NCBI GenBank assembly: GCA_024349245.1
Contig: JALDNG010000005.1
Span: 16,593,001-16,657,000 of the forward strand
Source of the DNA: Neodontobutis hainanensis
Taxonomy: Eukaryota; Chordata; Actinopteri; Gobiiformes; Odontobutidae
DNA length: 64,000 bases
Direction of reading: 5' to 3'
The notes beneath the pieces were generated by a model, which ran no database searches, was not told where the DNA came from, and saw only the letters and a list, made by a program, of their open reading frames with translations. Below are positions 47,268-59,060 of the stretch, piece after piece (position 1 is the stretch's first letter; each line of letters begins with the position of its first letter). Both the position numbers and the translations under genes were made by a program.

Positions 47268-48879
47268 TTTATTTTTTTGGTATTGCTTCTTGAAGGAACT
47301 GTAAAAGGCATTTTATTGAAAATATCTAGACTATTTTTCCATCAGTCAACAGGCTACAAATGAGCGACTGCTGTAGTTGTCAAACACCACCTCCACTGAC
47401 ATGGTGACAAGACAAAACAGTCCAACAAATGTGAATCTGTAGATGCAGTAGCTGTACCTCTGCAGTGAGTCAACATCAGTGCCACAACTAGTCAGTTACA
47501 AAAAAAAAAAAAAAATCTATTTTTAACTTAGTACCTCTTATAAATACCTACATATAAATATTGTAAATGTATTGTATGAATTAAACATTTTTAAATGCTG
47601 TACATGAATGTCATTTTGGACAAAATAAAATTGTTCCTGACAATCAGCAAAGAAAAGGAAACTAAACTACACTGGGGTTTGTGCTCAGTGTCAGCTACTT
47701 CCAACATGGACACACAGCACTCCTGGTCCTCATCAGTAACACACTGCATGTGATTATCAATATTCATCCAACATGATCAAAACAAGACGCATTGACAGTA
47801 AGTAAGAGTGGACTGAATTAGCTCGATGGGGTTAGCACTTGTAGAGTGAGGGTCGGCTCCAAGAAGCTTCTCTCCCATTAACTTCGGCTTAAAAAGAGCA
47901 TAAATATGAATAAATGGTATATTTCTGGCCTCCAGATTTTAAAATCACACATTGTACGTGCTGATGTTGGGGCAATAAATTAATTGCTGTTGGTTGCTAG
48001 CATATCAGCTAACATAAAACATTAAATATGTTTGGTTGGTTTACCAGACCATCTACAATATTAATATCTTCCACATTTGTTATATGACCTTATGTGGCAC
48101 TTCAAGCATTTTCAGATAGCCTTCCATACACCTTACTCCAAACACTAATGTGTGGATCCATTGACCCCATTTTTCTACCTAATTAGTCCACTCCTTTTTC
48201 CTGACAATGAGATGATGGCCAACAGACAGTTACTTTCTGGGCTCAGTGGGCTGCTGTGATTGAGGAAGTGAGCGCTTGAAGCATTGACAAAATATTTATT
48301 TAATAACATTAAAAAAGTTCTTTTATTAAGGCCTCTTCAATTAAAGTAATATAAAATGCATGGGCGGACATCAGTCTAAAACCACGGACCACCTCCACGT
48401 GTGAGGCATACAATGCTGCAGATTTGTTCCCTGCTCTACCTCTCTGGGAGCTGGGCATGCTGGAAAGTGGGAGACCTTAACCCCAGCCATCAGTGTCCTA
48501 AAGCAGCAGTGACTTTCACATCCATTCCAGATAGTCTGAAGGAACGAGGTGTTACATGTCCCAGTGTTTCTTTTAACACCCAGACAATGTAATAGCAATT
48601 TTTACAATGACATTAATAATACAATAATAAAAAGGACAATAATAATAATAATAATGATAATAATAATAATAAAAAGGTAAAGTCAGCTTTGGAAGCCCTT
48701 GGAAGCGGCAACATACTTTTTGCTGTTAAGTTTTCCCAAACCAAACCTCGGACAGTCCTCCCAACCCTCTTCCCTTAAAGCGATGTCCCAGTCGGATCAA
48801 ATAGTGCAATAGTCCCACCCTTTATCCTGAATCCGTCACCCTGTTTTGAGTGTCGTCATCCTAGGTCCGCAGCATTCCA
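47268..48879 (-). other. rbm38: Probable 3' UTR of rbm38
   Basis: After the stop at 48880 the minus strand has AATAAA hexamers (tttatt on the plus strand) at 48295-48300, 47312-47317 and 47268-47273, so a 3' UTR of about 0.6 or 1.6 kb is likely. It contains an A-run at about 47501-47515 and an (AAT)n tract at 48637-48671. Confidence 0.45.
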
Positions 48880-49832
48880 TCACTGCATTCGGTCTGGCTG
48901 GATGTGCTGCTGCGGGGCGTAGTGCAGGAAGGCAGAGGCTGGACCGCTAGCTGAGGACAGGTTGGGGTGGACGGTTGGCGGGGCGGTGGCAGCTGTGGCG
49001 GGCCCCGAGGCGGTGGCTGTGGGGCTTGTGGCATAGCTGTAACCCAGGAAGCCGGCAGCGGGGGAAGCGGCGTAGGGGTACTGCTGGTCGAATGCGGCCT
49101 GGGCGTATTGGGAGTAGGCAGCGCTGTAGTCCAGGTAAGGGCTACTGCCGACCGAGGTGGAGAGTTGAGTGGGAAGCACCAGGCTGGGCTGCACAAAGGC
49201 CTGAGGATAGATGTACGGCTGGGCCAACCTGGAGACAGACACAAAGGGCAAAGGGAAGGGTTACGGACCGGGGCACATCCCAACTGCTGTTACCATTGTT
49301 TATACGCTATTCCCAGAGGATGAGCATGCTGGGAGTCACTGTAGAAGCTAAATTTAAACAGCCCGCACATGTTATTATAAATTACAGTACACACATTGGA
49401 TAAAACTGTATGTTCTGTTCTGCTTTGAAACCACCTAATTTGTCAACATATGAAGGTCTTGGAGTCTAGTATGTTAGTATAACCTCATGGCTAATTTACA
49501 TGGCTAATGTGTTAGCCATGTAAATTAGCCATGTGGAGAAACATTAACCCATAATGTTAATTATGTCACATAATCATTTTTGTGTGGTTTATTTCCTATA
49601 TTGTATTATTAATACAACTGGCTTTACAGTGCTATTTTGCACCCATACTCCATTCTGTGGAAACCAGACAATATAGCAGAGAAATTGCTGTAAACAGGTT
49701 GAAGCTCATAGAAAAACTGTGTTAACCAAACAAGAGTCAGAGCAGATTAGGGGGCCAAGGTGACTCAGCCCGTGCGTCGGTTAGTCAAATCTACCCAAAC
49801 ATGTTAGGCAAGTCCGCATGGGATAAAAGAAA

Positions 49833-49867
<35 letters not shown>

Positions 49868-52800
49868 GGCACAATAGTGTCAGCCGTTACTGGCAGGTTT
49901 TCAAGCTCAGGCCTTGGCCGAGTGTTTTAACAGCTGCTGCTGCTCTTCACTGACTCGTGCTCTCCAGCTCTTGTACGAGCTAAAAAAGAGAAGTGAGAAG
50001 TGTTTGGCTGTGGCGATCTGATGTGGACTATCATTGTGATGGTTTTGGCTGGAGGGGGTGCAAGTGGTGGCCTGGGAGCTCATCATGACCGAGTGCTGGG
50101 TCTCATGGGTCACATGGGGCTGATTAGAGCTGTTGAGTCTGGGGACTGCACTGTCTCTGCTTTGTCTGTCTTTGCTTTGGAGCTTGACATGAGGCTATTT
50201 TTACTTGTGTATATTTTACTGTTGTGCTCTATATGGTTTAGTATAAGTCAGTATTAAGTTAGATCAGTCTGATTTTGGCTGTTCAAAGTTTTATTAATAA
50301 TTTCACTAAATGATACTAGAGAAAGTAATATTTTCACTTGCACAAAAGACACAATATTACATTATAAATTTTAATTTTAGACATAAAACCTGATTTTAAA
50401 ATTTCTATAATAGACAAATTTAGTGGTTTGACCTTCAGCTTGTATAATTTCACAGTAGGTTCCATAACTAAATGGTTGATATTTTAGTGGAATATAGATA
50501 AGTAAAATTCTAATGTTTATTTAGCAATTAAGTCTTAGACATATGACCCTTGTTTACTATTGCAGTTCTCAGTCAAGTTAATTTTTTGCTCTTGAGTGAC
50601 TGTAAGCAGAGTCATTATTATTTGAAGCAATTTTCCTTCAAATAAATTGTGGAAAAAAAAAAAAAAAAAAAAAAAAAAATCACACACTCGTCACAAAAAA
50701 CATCACTGACTATTCAGCTGCTCTCGGCACTGACAACCTTTTCCCGACATGGACTCCATGCAAATTTCAGCCTGCATTTCCCTCATTAACTGAGTCCATA
50801 AGAAAATAAATTGGATCAGTGACGAGAAAGCTTTAGGTAGGACTTGGTAAGATTATACCATGGATTTTGTAAGATAAAAAAATAAATAAATAAAGATTTG
50901 TGAGCATCTTTAGTTATAAGGATAGATAGGCCAAACGCATCTATGTTTTTGCTGCTATAATCTAATATGATGTTACACAATACAGCCAGGCAATAAGAGT
51001 AATAGTAATGACATGGTTATTATGGCTAAAATAATATTAGCAATGTTTATAGCATATATTAAAAGGCTAATATTTAATTTCCTTATTATCTTATTCCCTG
51101 AGTCTTTAAATGGTTTAACAAGAAAGATGAATACATTTTTTTTAGTTAAAGCAATGATCATCACAGCTTTTGACTTTATTAGGAGCAGTTTACACAATGC
51201 TCAACGCAAATGTTGGCCAGTATGGATATGCTCAGCTGTTGAGAACGCTGTAGTATATTTGCTGGGCAACTAGAAGCACCATGAACCCGGTTACTAATGC
51301 AACAGTCATTACACTGATGTTATTGTGAAGGTCTACTTCAAAACTTTTTTTTTTTTTTAAATCTGGCACTGATAATTGTTTTTACTGAGCAAGATGCATT
51401 TATACTTTACACAACAACGTAGATCTTTTTTATTTAAAGAGCTGTTGTAGAAACAGAAGGCTAATTATTGATACTTTTAACTGCATTCTGTTCATTCCTA
51501 AATCTTGCAGTACAATTATACTATTGGAATAAATATCACCCAGTCCCACTACTGAGTCAGCAGCACAGCAAAAGCATGCATGGAAAAGGCTCCTCATCAC
51601 ACACAGCCCACCTTTTCCACAGCCCCCCCCCCACACACACACACGTTACTGCAAACCCCAAACCATGCCGTAAAAGGAAAAGGGTCACACCGCAATCAGC
51701 AAAACCTCTTCACTTCATATCACACCCACAAAAGGGAAAAAGATAAAGAGGCACTTCAATCCATCACAGCACACCACTGCACTGCACTCTCAAGCCATCA
51801 GCAGCACCTGGAGAGAGTCTGGATGGCAGAGGAGGAGGCAATCAGGACTATCATCCGGACCTCAGCTGTAGGAAGGGAATGGGGGGGAGGTTGCTGGTCA
51901 GCTGGCAGTGCAGAACCATCGAGGCAAAAGGGGGATAAAAGGATGGCAGTGAATATTACACCTACTGGTTTAAATAATTTAATTGCTATGGCAACCTGTA
52001 AAAAAGGCTTCAAATAATGCTTAAAAAAATAATAAATAAAACTAAACAGAATAAGGCTAACGGGGGTCCTAAAGATGCTAAAAACAATGCTAACAACTAG
52101 GCTAAAGAACAAAACTTGCAAAATAAATAATAAATAAATAAATAACGGCTATATGTTTTATTATGCATTCATTAGGAATGTAACAATTGACACCACTCAC
52201 AATTTGACGATTCTGACCCCAGATTTGATTTTGTCACAATTGCTAAAATTCATCTAAATAGAAAACAAAGAAGGCCAAACAAACACACCACCATAGAACA
52301 AAAAGGTCTCACAATAACACTAAAAAAGACCATGTTCAGTGATATAAAGAATTTTAAAGAATGTTGGGACCCTAACTGGGTAGTGAATAAGTACAAACAA
52401 AAAGGCTAATGGAGTATTTCCAAGTGAATTTCACACAGGCATCTGGCTAGTAGAAGAAGGCACACTGTTATTAGCCTAAACACTACAGGAGGCTACAGTG
52501 GCACAGAGGCATAAGCAAATGAAGACAACCCCCACACATGAGCTCCATCAACACTTTGCCCTCACTGTGCCATTGAGCCACACACAAAGAGGCATTCACT
52601 GTGACGTGCAGCTTTTAAAGATGCCCATACATTGATGCTGCTGGGCATATGTGCCTTCACTCACATTGTGTCTGCGGTTTAGCCACAGGCGGTCTTCAAA
52701 ACAAATAGTCACCTTTAGGTTAAGTGAAATAGAAAATGGAGTCAAAAGGAGAACTTGAACTTATCCAATTTTGTTCATACTGAAATGCTAAACATGATAG

Positions 52801-55800
52801 ATGGACTAAGTAGGCAATAAGTAGTGTTTTACCCAAGGCATTCTAATTTTGTATATTCAGATACCTGCGCAAAATATTAGGTTGGTGGAGAAATAGAAGA
52901 GACAAGAAACAGATTAAAGATTCTGAATTAGCGTGTACATTTTAGTCATCTTAACATTTAACGTCTAAAAAGCCACTTAACAAATATCTATAACTTTCAA
53001 TTTTGGGTAGGGTTTCATATGGTAAGGTCCCTAAGCAGCAAAGATGCCAAGTTGAGTGAAAAATGGATGATGGCTTAAAGATAACAGTCAGCTGCTTTTG
53101 TGCTGACAGCCAGAATGCGTTTGACAGGATGCCACTCTGCGTTGGACACACTACAAAATATTTAGGTCTTGAAAAACCATTAGAATTTAAATAGAGCTAA
53201 TGCGAACAGGCTCTGATATGACGCCAAGCTGCTAAATATTCCCTACTGCTGATAACAAAAAAGATGACCTTCATCTTGTGACTACCACAAGTGTGAAAAC
53301 AGAAGGACTGGAAGTGGGTGGGTGAATTCAACTACACCTTTCTGTTCTATTAGCCGAGTATCCCTTTGTTCAGCGTCATCTTTGAGAGAAAATAGCTGCT
53401 TTGTTTGACACCTGTAGAGGTGTGTTTCCTAGGCAGCACCCTGCCTCATTAGGCATTAGTCACAGATTACACCCCAGATACCCCCTTCTTCTGAATCTGC
53501 TTTCCTCTACACCTTCCCCAGTCTCACAGAGGTGTCAGTTTTCCATACGTGCTGCTAGTAGTGACAGTGCTTCAATGTGGCAAATTGCGTAAAAGCTCTT
53601 CCAAAAAGATAAATATGGAAAGAGTTGGGGGCCCAAAACAGGTCAGTTTGTTTGACAACGCTGGGGGAAGGGGGTTCCAATTCAAGGCCAATCTAAATAA
53701 TTGCAATAAACATACACAAACTGACTGCCAATTCATATTCCCTCACTTAGTCTCAAATCAAAATGACACCAGTGATTCAAAGCATTGTTAATAACAATGC
53801 AATTATTCTACAAAGATACTCCACTGTTTTCACAATCCTACCACATCCATATGCCATATGTTACCAAGAGTTCTACAAACAAGGAGACAAGCGGCTGAAA
53901 GAAAAGCCAGTTGTGCATCTTAGGGAGGTCTGCATCTGTTGTCGGCCGACTCTGAGACAAAGTTGACAGGTGCTGCGCGCCCGCTGGTCTAACTTGCGTC
54001 TCTGGGGTGCAGGTCATGGGAGATTAAGGGGGTGTAAAAAGGCTGTAATATGAGCCAACACCTGTCAGACACATGCCTCAAAGCACCACTGTATTTTCCA
54101 TCTCACACCATGCTTCTGGTGCCATCCACGCTCACTGTGGACACAGGAGGGGCTTTCCAATGTCATCCCACAGTCTTGGAACATGACTGGACATGTCCAT
54201 AATGACCCCCCCATTCAGCGTTTAGTATTTTTAGCTAAAAGGGAACCATGCTAAATTACTGTACACTTTTTTCAGTGTTTGTTGGTTCATAGCTTCCAAA
54301 AGCAACCACAGTTTTACTTTGTCCTATCCCAGTGGCCTGTCCTGTGATTTACATAAACCTCTTTTTAGTACCACAATTATTTTAAATGATTAACAGTAGG
54401 AGTCAATGCTATAAAGGTTTAAGAGTAAAAGACAACTGCCGAACTGTTGAATAAAATGAAAATGAAAACAAAAACGCATAGGAAAAGTTGCATTATATTT
54501 TGCCATTAGCCATAACAGTATAGTGTAACCTCAAACAAGTACTTAGGATAAAACCAACACCAAACACCAAAAAAAGTTGGGACAGCCATGTAACTGACAT
54601 ATCTCTATTATTAAGTATTATTAAGTATCTATTATTGTTTTTTTTTTTATTATTTTCTATACAGCATTTTTTTGTATTTTCCTGTACTGTATGAATCAAT
54701 GTTTTTATTCCTCACAAAAGCCATTTATTTTTACAGTACAGAATTATGAAGATGTAAATATTCAGCTAATCAGTTCTCCTTACATCTTGGCAACTGTTTT
54801 ACAAGTTCTCAGAGAGGTCTACGTAATAATTCATGGAGCAAACTGTTACTGTCTGGACTTGTCCCTAAATGGGCTTGTTGCATACCGAATTTAGTGTATC
54901 AAATGTGAATGTCCGTTGGCCGTAGCTTGAGGGACGATAGCTGAGAGCTGCAGGGGGTGTCATTATTGTAGTAAAACGCACATTACTCCTCAACAGACCG
55001 TGACTCCTTGACGCTATCAAGGCTGTTTCTACAACACAAGATGCTTCGATGAAGGCTTCTTGGTGACAGAGCAGCAAAGGCAGGTGCGCGAGTCTAGAGA
55101 CCCCCCCCCCCCCCGACAGAAGCTAGCAAGTGAGTCAGACATTCACCTCTGGAATGCTTCTCTATTACCACAGATATGTGAACCATCTCCCAGGCCCTTC
55201 CAAACTCTAATATGCTAATGGAGTAGTGCTGGAGTTGCACGCAGACACAGAAACTGACATGTACTGTCCAGGGGCCCTGTTTGTCAAAGAAAATGCTGGC
55301 CTAGTTGCATTGCGGGGAGCGAGAGGGAGAAATAACAAGAGGATTCCACTCCTGGTGCTCACTTACCCATACTGCCTCTGCATGAGAGCGGGGTGAATGG
55401 GCTGCACTCCGATGGATATGCCTGGAAGATAGGAGGCAGCCTGTCAGACATTTGCATTTACAGAGGAGGACTGGAAAACAATACACAGAAGGGCGACCAG
55501 AGAAAACAGAGGGCAAGTCTGTTTCCAATCTAACACAACAGTTTGCAGTATGCAGTAAGCATGAGGCTTAGAACAGGACACACTTGACTGACTGTATCAT
55601 TCAGGACTGGGCGACATTGTATCAAGACTTTCAATAAGATTTCCATAAAAAATGTTGGGTCTTTGAAATTCTCTAGTAATAAAAAGGTCTTTAAAAATAC
55701 TTGCCGGCCACTCTTTTTGCTCTACAACACCATTTACAGGATGGATCATGTTGCTTCATAGTGTCTATCTTGCTACACATTTATGACTTCACTATCTGTA

Positions 55801-57252
55801 AAATGTTTACTGATCTGCCAAAAGAATGTGATAGTCATCGGCGTTGAGTTTGATATACATTAGCTTAGCCAACACAGAAATAAATTCCATTGGAAGATTT
55901 TTTAGTCAGCTAATAAAGGGCATTATTGAAACTAAAAAGCAAATGGTAGTAAGCTAATGTACTATTAACCAATAATAATCAGGCCTAGCGTCTCTGGTTC
56001 TCACCTGTCTGTATGCTGCGAGGCTTGGCTCCCAGGTATGCCAGGTTCACATTGGCTTTCCTTCCATCAATGATAGGATTTGGATCTTTGCAGGCCCTTT
56101 CCGCGGCTCCTCTGTCTGTCATTGTCACCTTCAAAAAGTCACAAAATCAGACTGGTTAACAAATTATTTTACCGTTCACACACTAAATAGTCACAATGAG
56201 AAGAGAACGCACTCAAACAAGCCATATCAATATATCTCTTTACAGTCTTTCCAGAAGATGAAGGGGACAACAACAAACAAAACACAATGATAATCTTTAA
56301 AAAGAGCCCACAACAGCAGTAGCCGCCAGGCAGCTACTGGGCAAAGCTGCTGAAATATGGATCTGAGAAAAGCTTATCCAATTAGGGACAAAATATTAAG
56401 GAGATTGGTATTATGTCTGCCCCTCCCCTCTCTGCCTCCTGGCATTAGACAAGCCCGTCTGTTTTGCCAACTCTGAAGGTTCAGTCACCTCCGCAAGTGG
56501 ACCCAAGAGTGAATGTAGGCCACAGCAGAGTATAGTAGAATGAATGATAATGATAATAATAATAAATAATAATAATAATAATAATAGTAATATTATTAAG
56601 TAGTAGTAATACAATTATTACATAAATGACTTAATTTGAGATTCCATACCAATCAAACCATGTTAACGCATGTTAATTGCATGTTAAATTACGGTCTAAT
56701 TTGCATTCTTCTACATTCAAATTTACTTTATATTTTATGTAAAAACATCAAAATATTCAGAGCAAAGTTGTTGTAAAAAGATAAATGCTGCTGGTGAATT
56801 GAAGCTAAATTGTGAAGACGTAGCTTGTTAGTCTGAATTTTGATCACTGTTCCTTTATACATTAAAACATCCAAATAATTTGCGTCTTTCTCTAACTTCT
56901 GCACAAATATCTTGCCTGGGAATTTGTTTTATTTGCAATTATATCAAAGCAATGGAATGTAAACCAGTAAAAAGATGTTTACGCTGTCCTCTCATTTTTG
57001 AATGTCTAATGTCTTTTTTACTTGAACTGTTATGCTAAAGTATTACTGTGGATGTTTTTATACTTCAGAAATTGCCTACCCCAGCTTTAATGGAAAGTGT
57101 ATACTTAAAAAGCCCTTTGCACTGGAAGACTTGAGAACAAAGCCCACTCCAGGGCCTGTGTTGTGAACACACAGGAAGGAGCAAGGCTGTGTTTACAATG
57201 CGACGAGTGCGGCTGTTGGTGGGAGGAGGGGTTGCTAATATACCTCTAAAGT

Positions 57253-57290
<38 letters not shown>

Positions 57291-58684
57291 GGTGAGCTCA
57301 GCTTTAGGGCTCCTCCTTGTCATTTCGTCACCCAACAGGTTACCACATGGCGGGTGCTCAGTTGTTCCACCCCATGGCAGTAGCACACACTAACCTGAAA
57401 GCCTGTTAAACCTGTAGCACTAACAGAGCGTTATAGAGTTGATGTGTCAATAGTTTGCAATTGTCTTGCTATCCTGACTTTAGAAGTAAACATGCACACA
57501 TTTTCCATTCCTTCTTTGGCTTGAAGGGACATTGTGGCTGCCTGATGTGCCTTTCCAAACTTCTGGTAAATATTTGCATTTCTGTTGCTCCTTCTGTTCT
57601 TTGTTTCGATGAAAAAGGACGGCCTTTATCTCCATTAAGCACAATAAGTAACCTATTAGAGAAAAATCATCAGGCATGTGGACGTACGGGGGAGTAATCT
57701 TATTAATCCAGCTGTTGCAAAGGGTCAATATATGATTAATGCATGAGCAAACCATTTTCCTACACTAACCACAATAGAAATTAAGAACGCTGTGGTATAA
57801 TTTGTGGCACATTTCCATGTTGATATCAAAGGAAGACAAGTTCGGAAAGGCATATTGTTGGTGGGAAATTTCTTTCAACACAGCCAAAGCTTGGTGTAAA
57901 TCATGCGCTACATACAAGCAACTTCTCTAGTCCTTGACAATGAAGGGCAGAGTGTACAAGGTCAACCTCCCAAAGCTCCAAAATAACCATATAAAGCAAG
58001 CAGACACACTATTCCAAAGCTCTAAGCCAGGGGTGAGAGAGGGGGTACTAGGGGGACATGAGACATATGTTGAAATATAATCGTCTTAGTTACCCATCAA
58101 CTCGTGAGATCCCTCATCCTCATTAAGCTAAAATAAAAGCCAGTCAGGCGAAAAAAACAGTAAAGCTGGACTATCACGCTCCAGTGGAGAAAACCTTTGG
58201 CATTTAACTATGCTTAACTGAATGAACAATAGCTATATCAGGTATTGTCTTTACCTATATTCAAAAAGGGGAAACACATGTAGCTGAATAAAAAATTAAA
58301 CGTTAGGATAACTGTAGGTCTTGAAACATAGGCTATGTTAGTTTGTTGCTTTTATTTTATGATATCCATTAAACTAAGTTGATGTATAAGAAAATAACAA
58401 GAAGCAAACATGCCCTAGCTGGGGCTCGAACCCCAACACCTTTTAAGTGTTACTCGTGTTTGTGTACTTACAAATCCATATCCTCTCGATTTCCCCGTCT
58501 GTCTGTCGGTTATAACCACCGCCTCGTCAATTTCCCCAAAGGCTTCGAAGTATTTTCTAAGTGAGGCATCGTTCGTGTGGTATGGCAGCCCGCCGACGAA
58601 GATTTTAGTAAAAGTGGTATCTTTTTGCAGCGATGTGGGAGGCATGATTTCCAGGGCTCCGTTCATGAACTGATGCAGAAGCAT
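48880..58684 (-). CDS. rbm38: RNA-binding protein 38 (RNPC1/SEB4-type, one RRM)
   Basis: Single-RRM protein that binds GU/AU-rich sites in mRNAs to control stability, translation and splicing; a p53 target in mammals. Coding exons in transcript order: 58472-58684, 56005-56128, 55367-55421, 48880-49228. GT-AG borders and phases match, giving 246 residues (mammalian about 239). The RRM spans about residues 22-97, with RNP2 IFVGGL and RNP1 KSRGYGFV; KDTTFTKIFVGGLPYHTNDA favours RBM38 over RBM24 (usually TTYTK). The alanine/tyrosine/proline-rich C-terminus ends QPDRMQ, as in the family. Position beside rae1 on the same strand matches human 20q13. Intron 3 is about 6 kb and holds a candidate alternative terminal exon (49907-49979). 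The ATG at 58684 gives MLLHQF, like mammalian MLLQ; further in-frame ATGs follow at codons 7 and 14. Confidence 0.95.
49486..49533. repeat. Perfect hairpin, 22-bp arms and 4-base loop
   Basis: The arm at 49486-49507 (catggctaatttacatggct, then aa) is exactly complementary to 49512-49533, with loop tgtg. Each arm itself contains catggctaa twice. It lies in rbm38 intron 3 between the candidate alternative exon and exon 4, 257 bases upstream of exon 4. Confidence 0.97.
49835..49864. repeat. (GT)n microsatellite
   Basis: 15 uninterrupted GT units; read as (AC)n in the rbm38 transcript. Confidence 0.97.
49907..49979 (-). CDS. rbm38: Candidate alternative terminal exon of rbm38
   Basis: In intron 3, transcript sense: pyrimidine-rich acceptor (cacttctcttttttag), then 73 bases ending in TGA. 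Exon 3 ends in phase 2 (TAT GG). The first base of this segment completes Gly and the frame continues SYKSWRARVSEEQQQLLKHS then AKA and a stop. This would replace the 115-residue Ala/Tyr-rich tail by a 23-residue charged, helix-prone tail, giving a protein of about 154 residues made of little more than the RRM. Mammalian RBM38 is known to have a short isoform (RNPC1b). That this exon is the fish counterpart is inference. Confidence 0.5.
50641..50689 (+). repeat. AATAAA followed by a 37-base A-run
   Basis: AATAAA (50641-50646) is followed six bases later by a pure A-run (50653-50689) on the plus strand, antisense to rbm38. This looks like the 3' end of a reverse-transcribed RNA, but upstream sequence is AT-rich and no source gene was recognised. 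Confidence 0.6.
56545..57286. repeat. Low-complexity tracts in rbm38 intron 1
   Basis: (AAT)n at 56545-56597 and a 31-base T-run at 57256-57286. The rest of intron 1 (56129-58471) is AT-rich with no gene seen. A degenerate B-box-like string near 58420-58440 is not a tRNA gene. Confidence 0.85.
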
Positions 58685-59060
58685 TGGTCCGCCGTTGACA
58701 ACACCACTAGCACGCGTGCGTTAAAGAAATTCAAACAAGCGCTCACCAACGTCCCAGCATTAGGAAAAAAACTAACTAGCTAGCTAATCTTACTTTATTT
58801 CTCGCTGTACCGCAAACTTCCCGGCTGTTGTGTTCAACTGTGTCCGCTGGAGTGAATAATGCTCTTCGGTTACATGTGTGACTTCCACGGTACAGTCTCG
58901 ACCGCGCTAGCGCCTTCGCTGCTCTCACACACGACATTGACGACAAATGTGCCGGGGATGTTTTATTCACTGGAAGTGTAGCACACACCCGCGTTGACAT
59001 CTTGACCAATCAGCGTCAAACCCTGGGGATTAACTCCTCCCATTGCTCCACCCATCCCGA
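58685..59060 (-). promoter_or_regulatory. rbm38: rbm38 promoter/5' UTR region
   Basis: Immediately upstream of the ATG, local CpG and G+C content rises compared with flanking DNA. A CCAAT box (plus-strand reading gaccaatcagcg, core 59006-59010) lies about 325 bases upstream. No TATA box was evident. The start site is not determinable by reading. Confidence 0.45.

Larger units (their letters stand above)
49229..55366 (-). other. rbm38 intron 3 contents
   Basis: About 6.1 kb. Besides the alternative exon and hairpin it holds (GT)n at 49835-49864, a 37-A run at 50653-50689, a C-run at 55101-55114, and AT-rich unique sequence. The 145-codon plus-strand ORF at 51580-52017 is repetitive in His, Thr and Pro and lacks gene context. 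Confidence 0.5.

Noticed and set aside
48861..49403. Long ORFs of 118-142 codons on both strands at 48.9-49.4 kb
   Set aside because: They are other-frame shadows of the G+C-rich rbm38 exon 4.
51580..52017. 145-codon plus-strand ORF in rbm38 intron 3
   Set aside because: Low-complexity (CA- and CCC-rich) peptide, antisense in an intron, without splice signals or recognisable family.
58406..58415. p53 half-site match (aaacatgccc) in rbm38 intron 1
   Set aside because: RBM38 is a p53 target in mammals, but a single half-site occurs by chance about every 4 kb and no adjacent second half-site is present.
58415..58445. B-box/T-arm-like string in rbm38 intron 1 (complement of ctggggctcgaacccc)
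   Set aside because: The T-stem has mismatches and no acceptor stem, D arm or anticodon arm is found; upstream in that orientation is rbm38 exon 1.
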